Assembly: GCA_035610835.1 (NCBI GenBank) | Contig: CM069446.1 | Span: 48,275,625 to 48,339,624, forward strand | Length of the DNA: 64,000 nucleotides | Direction: 5' to 3' | Source of the DNA: Ophiura sarsii | Lineage: Eukaryota > Echinodermata > Ophiuroidea > Amphilepidida > Ophiuridae | Position numbers and translations under genes: made by a program | Shown here: positions 1 to 12,235 of the stretch, piece after piece | Layout of the letters: every line of letters begins with the position of its first letter | Position numbering within the stretch: the stretch's first letter is position 1 | The notes under the pieces: model-generated | What the model was told of the DNA's origin: nothing | The model's database searches: none | What the model saw: only the letters and a program-made list of their open reading frames with translations

Positions 1-770
1 TATCCTCGTGTATTTGCTAAAGATGTCCCGCTGTATTTGCTAAACATACCCCAGGGTATGGCAGAGGCCTCGTATCGGGCCCCGATGTCTATTTTATCGG
101 GGCCTGATGTCTATTTTAGCGCGTATCAACTTGAAAAACATCGGGTCCAAAACATTTCAGGCCCCGGTACACAGTCGCGATAAATTTATCGCGTATAAAT
201 GGAACTGCTCCCTTAGTTTTTATGCAGATAGTTGGGGGTAAAAGGCGAAAATTCAATCATTGCGCAAATTGACGGGTGTGCGTTACCTTGGTTACGTACA
301 CCCGTCGTTTTAGAGTGCCCTCAATTGAAACGGGGCTCCGTTCTACAGCTGACTGTTAACGGGATCATGGGACCCCTCAGATAAATCAGTTATACTATTC
401 ACTCTTTGCACGGATCCGCCATTCGATGTACGACCAATACAAGTGTTACTGTTCAAAGAATTAGCTACACATTTGGCTTGAACGAGTATCTATCAATATT
501 GCGTGTTGGTCACATAATTTTTAAATTCTGAAGCAGAGTTAAGTTACCGTAAATATGGCCGACACATGGATCAGATCGAATGAAAGTGTTGCATCATTTC
601 ACAATCCCTCACGTTGACCAGTCATATTGTGTAGAGAGAGTCGAACTAGTTACACTAATGTTATAGAATAGTTCCATACAATTCGGTACCAGTTCGAAGC
701 TCTCCTCGTTAATTGCGGACCGTGCAAAGGGCGAATAGAATACAAGTTTCAGCATAGGGGAGTGAGGACT
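1..770. other. Gene-free stretch with a hairpin and short repeats
   Basis: No open frame of note on either strand. Two structures are visible. A short imperfect direct repeat with the core CGATGTCTATTTTA lies at about 77-122. An inverted repeat at 271-306 has arms GACGGGTGTGCGT and ACGTACACCCGTC around a 10-base loop. Nothing else is recognised. Confidence 0.5.
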
Positions 771-772
771 CT

Positions 773-1180
773 CAGGTACAGCCTCCGTAAAACTGCCGTA
801 ACTTCTTCATTATTCATTTAATCTTTATAAAAGTATACAGTTTCTTGAAGGAAAGTGTTCCATGAATCCAACCATGATCATGAAATTGACCATTTTGGAG
901 AGAATGATAAAAAAAAAACACGTTTTTTGACCCATTTTAGGTTCTGCACATAAAATAACTCAAAATATATTTTGTCAAATTTTGTCATACTAGTTTCATT
1001 ATATTCCTATTTTTTTTTTTTTTTAATATATATATTTTTTTTTTGTATTATACACCAAAATTTGATTATTTTTTTTACCTCCAAAATCATGAAAAACACA
1101 TTTTTGGCAATTTTTGGTCTATAATTCAAAAAACAAATAAGATATTAAAAAATTAAAAAAATAAAAAAATTGATTAGTTT
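773..1180. mobile_element. Partial copy of the palindromic TTAA element (708-bp family)
   Basis: From about 773 (CTCAGGTACAGCCTCCGTAA onward) the sequence follows the left arm of the complete element at 22933-23640, including the conserved stretch ending near 910. The internal part at about 1080-1135 (CATTTTTGGCAATTTTTGGT) matches the start of the right arm. The outer right arm and its TTAA flank are missing, so this is a truncated copy. It has no coding capacity. Identity was judged by eye. Confidence 0.75.
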
Positions 1181-1913
1181 TGGTTCAGTAGTCATTGAGA
1201 TAGACTTTGAAAGTTGAGGAAGGTTTCTGAAAAATCTGTGTTGTATAATAAAACGATTAGCGCGTGGAAGTGTTAACATCACATTGGTCATACGTCTGAT
1301 GATTTGATGTTACACTCACCTGTTGTTGACTCCGCGGTACTGAAACACACTGCGCTCAGGATCAAATGAATATAAACCAGTATTGAAAGTATGAAGCCTG
1401 ATGAAATTATTGTTGCATCCATGTTGACGCCTGTTCACACAAGTGCGTTATATCAGGCAGGACATGTGGTTATAATATATACAACAAATTGAGAATTATC
1501 AACATAATACATGTAATATGTCCAAGGGAAATCCCCTAACACGGGTGAGCTGTCATTCAAAAAGTTTAACATCTAAATTCATAGAAAGGCGTGCAGTACT
1601 CTAGTTGTCTTTAACGGTAAGAAACATGTTGGCGGCCTATCATTCACTAACATTCTATCTGCCCCATCTATCACTGCCAGTGGCGTATCCTGTGTGGTGG
1701 CAAGCAGGCAGGAAATTGAGGGCGTTGCTGTAACGGGGAAATTTCATCGAACTCCCAACGGAATGCAACCAATATACCATTTTAAAAGGCAAAAATTAAA
1801 AAACATTTTGCATTTCAATACTGTTTGGTGATTTCTTTTAAGTAAGCTATTTCGATATAAAATTAACTTTGTTTCGTTGAAATCATGGTACAATGAGCTG
1901 GAGCCGGCCAAAA
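1181..1913. other. Gene-free AT-rich stretch
   Basis: No supported gene. The only recognisable item is a CAGTGGCGTATCC motif near 1680-1692, which resembles the terminus of the element at 1914-2184. No partner end was found nearby. Confidence 0.4.
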
Positions 1914-2184
1914 GTCAGTAGCGTATCTCGGGGGGGGGGGTCAGGGGAGCAGTGTGCTACTACCGGGATTTAAAAGGCGAACAAAAGAAGAGGAAAAGGG
2001 AAGAAAGAAAAAGAGGAATTGAAAAAGGGGGGAAATGGAAATAAAGGGAGAAAAGGAAGAGAAATAAAGGGGAATGAAAGGGAATGAAAAGAAGGAGAGG
2101 AAGAGAATAGAGGTAGGAAAAGGGAAAGGAAAGGAAAATAAGGGGATAAGAAAGGGAACAAGCGACCCCAGATACGCCACTACC
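1914..2184. mobile_element. Small inverted-repeat element with a purine-rich core
   Basis: The left end GTAGCGTATCTCGGGG and the right end CCCCAGATACGCCACTAC are near-perfect inverted repeats. The core (about 1985-2160) is almost pure purine on the plus strand, built of GGGAAAGGAAA-like runs. Open frames on the opposite strand here encode only Phe/Ser/Pro-rich low-complexity peptides and are not genes. Similar AGT(A/G)GCGTA ends recur at about 1680, 34666 and 48428, suggesting a dispersed family. Confidence 0.6.
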
Positions 2185-3252
2185 AAAAGTATTAGCAAAA
2201 TCACATGGGCCGATATTTGACTTAAAAGTGACAAAATCAATGAAAACTGCATGGAATGAATGGATTACACCATGAACATAAGTTGGGCCCGTGCCCTTTT
2301 TACATCACAAAAGTGGATTTCTTTTCCATTTTTGATACTGGTTTTTTTTCTCTAGATACTCGTACAGATGATTTTTATGTATTTCATCATTAGGCAGGTA
2401 TGGAATTGGTTATGGATTTGATACAGTTTTAAGCCTGTCATTGTATGTGGGACATGTGTGGTTATCGTGTCAATGTACTTATTATGCTATCATGCTATGG
2501 GGCACATTTGCCATTTAATGATGGGGCATGTTCGCCGATGGGGATTTACATAATTTAGATTTTGTATAATTTCAAATTTGTAATTCACCTCCTGTAGCCT
2601 ATTTGTAGTTATAAAAATAGATATCTGGAATGGTGTAGCATTAAAATTAGAATATTATATTTTTAAATATGGTATTTATCAACATTTTAAAATTCTAAAC
2701 GAGTATATTAAATGACCCCAACCTTCTAATATGTTGGACTCTCTAAATGTTTCTTTGGAAGAAAATCATATTGCATAAATGTGTTTACTATTTGATACAT
2801 ACTACTTTATGAATTCTAATATGAGCCCATGGCGAACTAACTTGCCCCGGCATATGGACGAACCTGCCCCGGGGTCTTTATCCTTTACTCATTTCTTTTC
2901 AGTAAGGCCCAGGGTACTGAAAGTGTGGTTGTATGTAGCCTATTATATCAATCGTTCATGTAATGTCAATAGGTTCATTCAATCTTTAAAAGTGACGGCT
3001 CTAGGCCATTTTAAATGAAAATAGGACGAACACTCCCCGCTCTCCCCTACACAAATGTAGTAGTTCACCAAGGGTTCTGCTGAAAAAGGAGAGCTACTTT
3101 AAGTACTACTTATTTGTTTACATAATTATATACAATGTGTAATGAAAATAATATAGTGATGTACTACCATGCCCTTCAAGCTGATGAAACCATAACACAC
3201 GAAGTTAGAAATTTAGTAATTTTTAGGAAGGAAAAGAACGGGATAGAGAGAT
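2185..3252. other. Gene-free AT-rich stretch
   Basis: About 1.07 kb without a convincing gene. A plus-strand open frame of 79 codons at 2779-3018 has no recognisable domain and no coding-like composition, and is treated as chance. Confidence 0.4.
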
Positions 3253-3918
3253 CAGGGTGACCCAGAAAATGTTGAACCCAAAAATCACAAAATTAAAAAA
3301 AAAAATGAAAAATGAAAATAATTAAATATGGCATTCTGTTTTCAATAGTTATGTAAACAATTTAGTCAGCTTTCTGGAGAACTTTAGATCATGTAAATTG
3401 GCCTTACCAAACCAAAGATACACTTGATTGTGTGACAGGAGTGTTTTCACCCTTTTGCAAAAGTGAAAAAATTGTAACTTGGTTCAGATATGAAACTTAA
3501 TTCTGTTCCAAGTACGGTGAGTTGAGTAATCTTTTCTTTTGATCTGTATTTATCAAATTAACATTTCAAATGAAGTCAAGGGGACTTCAGTTTTTGTTTT
3601 CAAAGTCTCTTATATATAATAATAATATTGATTTACATAATAAATGAATATTGATGAGAGACTGTGCAGAAATGGTTTCAAACATGCACTTGTTCTGCTC
3701 ATGTAGCATGAAACCATTTTTGTTGCACTTCACTAACACTACAAAACAACACTTCTTACAAAATTACACGTATTTTAAGTTTCGTGTGGCCTATGTTTAT
3801 GATCTAAAATGTGCACATAGCTGGTGAACGAGTTATGCAACATTTTGTTATTTTAATGGTAAAAAAAAATTGATTGAATTTTGTGATTTTTGGGTTCAAC
3901 ATTTTCTGGGTCACCCTG
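3253..3918. mobile_element. Non-autonomous transposon with perfect 42-bp terminal inverted repeats
   Basis: The left end 3253-3294 (starting CAGGGTGACCCAGAAAATGT) is the exact reverse complement of 3877-3918, which makes 42 matching bases. The 666-bp element has no transposase frame. The CAGGGTG terminus resembles mariner/Tc1-type ends, but the flanks (GAT on the left, CTG on the right) do not show a TA duplication, so the superfamily is uncertain. The interior holds a smaller inverted repeat around 3671-3720 (AAATGGTTTCA and TGAAACCATTT). Confidence 0.85.
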
Positions 3919-4129
3919 CTGGTAGATCCGGATATTACACACATGATTCCTCTGTGGTAACACTATTAATAGGGATATGCAGTACTTATTGACTTACTCG
4001 GTCAACGAATTCGATACCACTTTTCTTATCGTCTTATGATTACACACCACTAAATGGTTGTAGTCCGTGCCGGTGCCAATCGGATTTTCTCTCTACATGT
4101 ATTTTAGACTAACCACAGTTATTTTTTGT

Positions 4130-4920
4130 ATAAACCTAGATACAAAATCATTATTTATTGTGGAGGGGGGGGGGGGGTAAACTATATTGGGAGGGGTCAT
4201 GTAACTTTCATATGTTAAAATAGGGGAGGGGGTTATGTAACCTTTTTATTCTTTGTTAACCTTTTTATTCTTAAACAGGGGGAGACTACTTCTGGACAGC
4301 ATATCTTTTCTGTGCCTCGCACGATCTGTTTGATATATAGGCCTAATCATCAACAGTCGAGAAATTAGAGCCACGGGGTGTCTTAAACACGTTAAATTAA
4401 AAGGCATATTATATATGTGATCTTTTCCAGGGGGCGACATTCATGTTTTTTTAGAAAGTAGATTTTCTTACAGATTTACATTTCTGATCATAAATCATAA
4501 ATATATTTGAGTTACAGAGCGAATTAAACGATTCCTAATTCACTGTAATTACTTCAAAATCATGGTTTTTTAGTGATTTTACCGATTTTACTTGAGTGAA
4601 AAATAAGTTGTCGCGCAAACCTGACAGTTTTTTTTCACTCTTTGTATGTTACAAAATCCGATTTTATGATATAAAAAAAATGTAATTGATTGCATGCTTC
4701 TTACCTCGTCTCTCAGCTTTGCACCAATGCTCACAACACAAAAGTAATACGTTTCACTCGATTATACGTTTCTGCTCAAAATGGTCTAATTTGTTATGGT
4801 TATAAAGACTCACAAAACTACCCAAAATGTATAAATGTATGACAAAATTTCCGGCTCGTTACGCTCGCTATTACTAATTTCACACAATGAAAAGAAGGGG
4901 CATCATAAAATAATTGGCCG
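4130..4920. repeat. Dispersed repeat, copy 1 (inverted partner at 49830-50460)
   Basis: The segments at about 4160-4396 and 4640-4920 match, in reverse complement, the stretch at about 49830-50460. Shared landmarks include the G-rich GGTAAACTATA block, the TCTGGACAGCA block, GAGAAATTAGAGCCACGGG, the GCTCGTTACGCTCGCTATTA block and the poly(C/G) tract. This copy is split by a piece of a TTAA-type element at about 4397-4640. No coding capacity is seen. Confidence 0.75.
4397..4640. mobile_element. Partial copy of the TTAA element (374-bp family) inside the dispersed repeat
   Basis: Starts at a TTAA (4397-4400) and follows the arm of the complete copy at 43006-43379: AAGGCATATT, GTGATCTTTTCCAGGG, AGATTTTCTTACAGATTTAC, TTTCTGATCATAAATCAT. 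It breaks down after the central ATCATGGTTTT block, and no clean right terminus is seen. The 50-kb copy of the surrounding repeat lacks it, which supports a later insertion. Confidence 0.7.
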
Positions 4921-7409
4921 TTCAGATAGGGCACAAACAGAATTTACTAACGTATCCGTGAACAAAATTCCAAAGGTATGGACAGCCCCCTTACTTAAGT
5001 ACGTGACAAGTTGATTCTTTTTGGGAAGGGAGGGGGTTGCAAAAAGCTACTAGATAGCATGGGCTAATGTAATTTTCAGTTTCAGCTGTAGGAGGGGGAA
5101 TTTTGACACACGAGTCTCGAATTTGTTCCAATGAACGGTCCCTAAATGGGAAAACAGTTATCAACCAAGATACGGATACTGAATAACGATACATTTCTTT
5201 ATCGAAAATACGCGGGCAATTGACAACAACTGTTTGCAGGCAATGTTAAGCAGATAATTCAGGCGCAAGTTCCCTGTCACTAGGTACATAGTGGTGACTG
5301 CATCACAGTAGTACAGGCACACGATGACACAGTATTAACCTTGCATATTACGATTAAATTTCCCCTCTTTTGCTTCTGTTACCTGTGACTGAAATCACAT
5401 ATAATTATCTGTGCTGAAATGGTAAATCGGCTAATGTCTGCGAATCAACTATAGTGGTGAACTATTGAGTATTCGACGAAAGTTTAGCCAAATGGAACCC
5501 ATTTTCTAAATTGTATTTTAAATGTGAAAACGGTGCTGCAGGTTATATTTGTAATCAATGTGAAGAGCAATAAATTGATGATCGTATAAGGTTATTAATT
5601 CAAAGCTTTTAATGAGACAGGGGTCAGGGCCACGGGAAATATACCTTATAATACTTCAGTCATGTCAATAATGAAAAAAAAAAATCTTCTTCAGAAAATA
5701 CTATTTTGAATCAGAAACGTCCCTGCAAACATGACTTTCACATAATTTATTAATATTTTAATGCTCCCCTTAGTGAAAATCGCCCTAGTCACATTACGTT
5801 GAACCACATTTAAATGGCCTAATGTTGGCATTGTACAAGGCTGACATTTTGGTATATTGAATTGCACGACATCCTCTTTTCAGGGGAAAACAAAATCGCG
5901 TCGTATACAATAGACTCATTCAACGTTGGCAGCTGACTGAACCATAAGTAATCAGGAAAGGTACTTATTACCCCGATTGATCAAAGTTAGAATCTAATCC
6001 AGATTTTAGGACTAATACCTAAAATACTACAGTGCCAAATGAGATCTTTTGAGTCCATTTTTTAGGTTTTCGGGTGATTTTGATTGTACTTGTTCTGTCA
6101 ACATTGTTCAATGGTTTGATGATAAATGAGAGCGATATGCCAGGGTTACTCTACATAAATTTTGTACTTCAATGATCACAAATATCATGAATTTTAACAT
6201 GTAAAAGTATAGGGCAGCTATTTATTGGCATGAAATCTTATCGTACACCATCCGCGATTGGTTCCGCATGTACTGTACACTTTTTTGGCAAGCAGCCTTG
6301 CCAAAAAGACTTTTGTGAAATATTATACTGTTTAATATGTCTTGGCAATATATATGGACAAATTGTTTATCTCGCGCATTGTGGTTTACCAGATTGTTAG
6401 TTCCCCATTTTTAATGTAAATATTAAATGCCTGAGATTCTGATAGTAAAAATATAAATCGGATAAGATAGAATTGTTTTCGTCCATTAAACGAGGCGAAA
6501 AATGATATAAACCTTACCAAGTGATTCCAGGCGCCTAAGGCAACAACGGTTATTTGCCTAAACGCGACCGGACCGCGTATTTTCTTTATGCAAGTATAAT
6601 CGGATGCATAGACAACAGATTGCTACACGGAATAAAGCGTAGTAACACAATGGGATGCATTCAATTATGGTTGCAGAAAGAAATTAAGCGACCGACCATA
6701 GACGGTAATGACGCGATCGACCCAAAACATATTTGCGGAATAGGCTACTGTAGTTTCAAAGTTGATTTAATACTAAAAACTTATATTGCATTATTTATTT
6801 TACGTTTTCATTCCCTCACCAGTCAGGTTTATAGAACCAGAGCCAAGGGATAATACTCTTTTATGAAAACATCATTTCCTTTTAAAGATGTATGAATAGT
6901 GTGTATACGCGTGTAAGCTCATACCCCATTGTATAGCCCGGCCATTGGATTTCATTTGTGTCGTGTTTTTTTCTTCTTACAAATGTCCCTCTATCCTTGG
7001 ATATCTCACTGCGAATCCCTAAAGCAATAGTATGTGATCTTTTTCAAATGTTTACGGTTATGTTGTCTCTTTCATATAATGAAGTTTGACTTATCAGGAA
7101 AGACTTTCCTGGTCATAACAGAAATCTGCTTCCAATTTTGGCAAATTGTCAACATATTATTTGTTTCCTTTTCGTCATAAAGCGGCCCCTGTATTCCCAT
7201 GTGTACAGTTGTGATTGTATAGACGGAAACACTATAAACTATGTTAACACGGTGTGAAACGTACCGCTCGCGAGTGACTTTAATTCCATCAATACAGAGA
7301 GCGGAGGGAGTATGCAAATTGTACACTGCAAAAAGGTTGCTTAAAAACGTTGCTAAAAGTACTTTTATCATCCGTTGGTTGACGTGTTGATTAAAATTCA
7401 TTCAATATA
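4921..7409. other. Gene-free AT-rich stretch
   Basis: About 2.5 kb with no recognisable gene. A small perfect hairpin lies at 6282-6307: TTTTTGGCAAG, loop CAGC, CTTGCCAAAAA. Open frames at 6554-6853 (plus) and 7072-7401 (minus) have no recognisable motif and are probably fortuitous. Confidence 0.4.
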
Positions 7410-7856
7410 CACTCGTCAAAAGAAGTTCCTGGACACTCATTGAAGTTCAAATATTTCACATAAACATTTAATATAAATTAAACAATTGCATGTCAAAATA
7501 AGCAGACAATAATTCTCTATCATGTCTGTATGAAATTAAGATGTACGCATTCATGCATGGCTGAGCACATTCATTAAGCAATGGTAAGGTGCGTAAAAGG
7601 AAATTGCAAGAAATGAGCATTTACAGTCATTTGAATGGAGGGATTATCCAATTTTTTGCAATCTTCTTGCCATTGTCAAGTGAATGGGATCTGCCTTGCA
7701 TGAGTGATCATGTCTAAATTCCATGTTAAGCTGTTAGAGGATTACTTTCTGCTTATTTTGATATACAATTATATATATATAATCATATATATAATTATAT
7801 ATATTCTATTAAATATTAATTTAATTTAAGTGTCCAAGAACTTCTTTTGCCGAGTG
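7410..7856. mobile_element. 447-bp palindromic element flanked by TA
   Basis: The left end CACTCGTCAAAAGAAGTTCC and the right end GAACTTCTTTTGCCGAGTG are inverted repeats of about 28 bp with two mismatches, each bordered outside by TA (7408-7409 and 7857-7858). Weaker inverted similarity continues inward: AAATAAGCAGACAAT near 7497 against CTGCTTATTTTGATA near 7750. There is no transposase. TA flanks and this terminus style point to a Tc1/mariner-type non-autonomous element. Confidence 0.85.
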
Positions 7857-9769
7857 TATGTAGAAAGTTAGGCGTTGTATAAAAGTAAAATATCCCCAGC
7901 GTTGAGCAATTCGTCGAAAGCAATGTCCTTCAAATGTTGGTGAAAACTGTTTCTGTTGCTAAAATATGTTGCGTAAAAAATATTCCACTTTGGCAACTGT
8001 TGCATGAGCATTGAGGACAATCACGCAACAGTTGATGCAAGTTACGCACATGTGAATTTTAGGCAACTGTTGTCCAAAAAAGCCAATTTCGTGAGCTGTT
8101 GCATACTTGAACAACTGTTGAGTGAATATAATTGCCTAACTTTTGAGTACAAACCAGTAAATGACATGGATTACGCAAAGTACGCTAGTTTTCTTATTTT
8201 GCATCGGATTGATCTTATATTTTCAGGATATCATAATAATTAATCGGGTTTTACATTGAGACTAAATTAGTCATGGTCCAATGATTAAAATAAGAATTAC
8301 ACCGTCATGAAACAGAGTCCTAATTTGTTTGAGACACCCTGTAGAATAACCTTTTTATCACGTTAAAAGCCATTTTGAATCGTTTGGAATTTATTGAAAA
8401 GAAACTATCAAAATGTATTTTTTGTTACGGCTCGGTCTCTGAGTCTACAATGTTGCCACTTTTTGTTTTGTATTTGACCATAGGTAAACGATATATGGGT
8501 TTGTTTTACGCACTAGACTCAAACGGATTTCAAGTTAATTTATATGCAATATGCAAGTCTTTAGTATATAGAATAACCTTGTTATCATGTTAAAACCCAT
8601 TTGGGTAATGTCGGGATTTATAAAATAGCAAATGTAAAAAAATGGCAGCACATGATGTCCTCTCAGGTTTACCGACAACTTGTGAGTTGGCGGCAATTTT
8701 GAAATAGAACCCTGGTATAGATCAATTTGCAAAGTTAGGGATTGGTATATACCGGGTACATCAACTTGAGAATGCTCTTGCTCTTGCCAGGCAGACCGCG
8801 CAGTCCGTCGCTAACTGCTTCCGTTTACTAGACTCGTATGCATAGAATTTCGTAGAGTTTCACAACTCATGAATATTAATGAGTTTCGACATGAGCTTCA
8901 TTTCTATTTTTTTATCACCCATTAAGATAGCTTTTAATACAAATGATGCCCCCAATATGAGCTAAGATGTTTCTGTCAACTTTTTTAATCCAAAGAAGCA
9001 AATTTTCGTTTGAAAAAGGATTCAATTTAATTAAAATCACGACCGTAAATTTCAAGTAAGCTTCCATAATTTAACCCGTCGTAATTTCGCTTCAAAACAT
9101 ACCTTTTTGACTTTAATCCAAGAAGCCAAGCTAACACTTGGTGTAAAAATATGTTTTCTCTTTGAAACTTATGGTCATTATTTTTCATGTCCGTTAAGAC
9201 AGGCTAGAACTAGCACTTTGTAGCGTTTTATTGACGAGGTAATCATCCATTTTTTATTCTGTTTTGTTGACAAAATATCTGGCCTACGATTGGTCAATCC
9301 GGTCAATCGTGGGTCGGAGGTCAAATTATCATGATTTAGAGCAAAGATTACGTAAATCAAACAAGAATGGCCTTTAAAATATTTCCTTACAATATTACAT
9401 GTATTTTCAAAACTATTAGTTATTTGCCTTGGAATAAACAATTTACAATGTAAAATTGTTAATAAGACTTATTTATACCCGCAAAAAATGTCAGATTTTT
9501 AAAGAGTATTTTATTTATTTCATTTATAAAATTCTATTTGAATAAACTGAGAAATCTGACTCATTGATTTAAATTACACACAGAAAATGAGAAAGAAATA
9601 GAGAAGTGAAAGGTGAAAAGAGACAGAAAAGAGACAGAAATTTAAAGAGATAGTTTCTACTTTTTTTTGGAGGGGGGGAAACAATTTGTTATCGGGACTG
9701 GGCTGGGAATTGGATCTGGACTTTCTTTCTTGCTTTTAGACATTTTTTTTTTTGCTGTTTCTGGATGCA
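7857..9769. other. Gene-free stretch with short repeats
   Basis: No convincing gene. A short direct repeat (TAGAATAACCTTKTTATCAY followed by GTTAAAA) occurs at about 8343 and 8571. Several AACTGTTG motifs on both strands cluster at about 7988-8120. A perfect palindrome, CTCATGAATATTAATGAG (imperfect at the centre), lies near 8868. Small open frames at 8004-8243 and 8375-8593 lack recognisable domains. Confidence 0.4.
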
Positions 9770-10095
9770 ATTTTGTACGCCTGAGGATATTTTGTACGCC
9801 TGCGGATATTTTGTACGCCTGCGAATATTTTGTACGCCTGCGAATATTTTGTACGCCTGCGGATATTTTGTACGCCTGCGGATATTTTGTACGCCAGCGG
9901 ATTTTGTGTACGCCTGCGGATATTTTGTACGCCTGTTGCTATTTTGTACGCCAGCGGATATTTTGTACGCCTGCGGATATTTTGTACGCTTGCGGATATT
10001 TTTTACGCCAACGGATATTTTTTACGCCAGCGGATATTTTGTACGCCTGCGGATATTTTTGTATGCCTGCGGATATTTTATACGCCTGCGGCTTT
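9770..10095 (+). repeat. 19-bp minisatellite, about 17 copies
   Basis: The unit is TTTTGTACGCCTGCGGATA with scattered substitutions and one short unit near 9896-9905. Because 19 is not a multiple of three and the unit contains no stop in any phase, all three forward frames stay open and show the same 19-residue peptide period. The long overlapping open frames here (9667-10146, 9765-10112, 9830-10141) are therefore a by-product of the array rather than evidence of a gene. Confidence 0.95.
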
Positions 10096-10750
10096 TGTTC
10101 TGCATGCCATAGGCCTATACTTTACTTATACACTTCACTGAAGTGAAGGTGTAGACCGTGTGTAGTATTCGATATGCCATTCGCTATACATGTATGCGTA
10201 TAGCATGTATAGTCGGCGCAGCACGTCAGTCCCGTACTGAAATCACGTATTTTCGATGGATATCGTGATTTAAGCAAATTATAAGCGGCTCAGTTTAGCA
10301 GACATTGTTGACAATTTAAAACTTAATCCAAAGGCAGACATCGACAATCCGATAGGAAATTTTCTCCTCTACATGAATATCGCCGTGAAATTCCTCGAAA
10401 TGTGTTAAGACGACCTGGAACTAGCAACTTTTGGAGTCATCTTACGAACGATTATCTACTTCCGGTTGATAATTTTGCGCTAATAACCATGATGAATTTA
10501 AGAAAACGAAGGATTAATGTGGATAGAAACCTAGAAAATTATGTTCTCTGAACCCTTTACATTCGCCATTTTATCATCTGATACCGGTGGGACTTGTCAA
10601 TAACTGATAATCAATAATTCTGTTCGGGTAGTGCTAGTCAGAAAAGTCACCCAAATCTCGTACGGCAAAACTGAAATCTCGCCCAAAACGTGAGCTTGTA
10701 AAATCTGAATGCGAGCTCATTAACTCTTGAAACAGCAAGCAAAATGATCT
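10096..10750. other. Gene-free stretch between two minisatellites
   Basis: No recognisable gene or repeat. GC content is moderate and no open frame of note is seen. Confidence 0.35.
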
Positions 10751-10751
10751 G

Positions 10752-11157
10752 CTGTAGATGGCAGTATGTGATAGCATATGTGATATTTACTCCAGATATC
10801 AATGTGGTGTATGTATGCTATCTACTGAAGATAGCAATATGTGATGATAGCAATGTGATGTATGCTACTGAAGATAGCTATATGTGAAAGCATGTGTGAA
10901 ATTTACTCCAGATAGCAATGTGGTGTATGTATGCTATCTACTGAAGATAACAATATGTCAAAGCATATGTGATATTTACTCCAGATAGCAATGTGGTGTA
11001 TGCTATCTACTGAAGATAGCCATATGTGATAGCATGTGATATTTACTCCAGCTAGCAATGTGGTGTATGTATGCTATCTACTGAAGATAGCAATATGTTG
11101 TAGTAGCATGTGATATTTACTCCAGATAGCATTGAGGTGTATGTATGCTATCTACTC
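10752..11157. repeat. Minisatellite with about 80-95-bp units
   Basis: Five or so imperfect units share GATATTTACTCCAGATAGCA, ATGTGGTGTATGTATGCTAT and CTACTGAAGATAGCAATATG in the same order. Unit length varies by internal deletion. It is not coding. Confidence 0.9.
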
Positions 11158-11202
11158 ATAAAGTCTGAGAGGGATGAGGCTAAAAGACGCTACCTTGTCT
11201 CT

Positions 11203-11345
11203 AAGGCCGTGTTCCAACATAAGTAGAAGTTGTTCCGGTCTGGACTAGTCCGGACCGGCACCCACTTAAAAGTTGCGTTCCCACATAAGTGGTCGTCACA
11301 ACGATGATTCAGCAAAGTGGTCTAATGTGGTCTAAAACAAAATCC
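11203..11345. mobile_element. Terminal fragment of the GTTCCCACATAA repeat family
   Basis: Begins TAAGGCCGTGTTCCAACATAA and contains GGACTAGTCCGGACC and GCGTTCCCACATAAGTGG. The same terminal motif appears at 13618-13672 and, inverted, at about 45210-45228. A matching opposite end was not found here, so only one terminus is claimed. Confidence 0.6.
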
Positions 11346-12235
11346 ACTTAGACCCGGATGTAAATCTAAAACCATTCAAAAATCGCCGAAAACGCATGTA
11401 AAATTCCCTTTATGACATGGAAATAGGATACAAATAATAGAAATAGCTATAATCGGCTTCACATAACAACATAAGTCTCATTAGTTGATATAAAACCACA
11501 AACTAGTGCTGAAATACTGTTTAATTAAGTTGTTTACCTAAGGAAGCACTGCGTAACAAGTCTGAAAGACTTATCCCTTAGAATGACTTATCCCTTCGAC
11601 TTGTTCGAAAGGCATGTCCGTTTACTTACATAAACTTATACCTTCCCCACCAGTAAAGCAATCTAAGAATATCAAAACTTGTTCTATATTATACTTGTCC
11701 GTTCGAGAAATCTACCCTACCCGATTGAGCCAATTAAGTGGCACTTGACGTATATTGATCAATCGATTTTAGCCCTATTGAAAGGCCACTCTTGGCGACG
11801 CGAGTTTCGTATTGCCTCGTAAAACGATTAACTTGTCTGGTTATCAATGGAGTGCAGTTGACCATTTACATTGGTGAGTTCACACGTACAATCACGTGCC
11901 GTGTATACAGATGATTCGTATTGACACCAAAAGAACACAAACATCTTTTGTTGTTTAACTATTTCCTCTAGATAACATCAGCCAACGGACGACGCCTGAA
12001 CGCAACAAAATTCGAGTTATCATTATTTAAAACCACACGCGGCCCGGATGTCATTTTAGTTTAGGCCTATTATTGTGTAGTATCGGTTTTCCCCTGGATG
12101 GAACTAAATATTATTAATGTTAATAATTATGTCTAATAAAGTTAATTAGGACACAATATATTTCTCCCCTACGTTTCACAGTTATTTTGAGATGGATCAT
12201 TTTCAAATAAGAGCCACATAATGGTGCGTGTTAAT
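11346..12235. other. Gene-free stretch
   Basis: About 0.9 kb with no gene or recognised repeat. No open frame of note. Confidence 0.35.

Noticed and set aside
1941..2252. Phe/Ser/Pro-rich minus-strand frame of 103 codons
   Set aside because: It reads through a pure purine/pyrimidine tract; low complexity and no start context.
9667..10146. Long Cys/Phe-rich open frames, up to 159 codons
   Set aside because: They are translations of a 19-bp minisatellite that is open in all frames.
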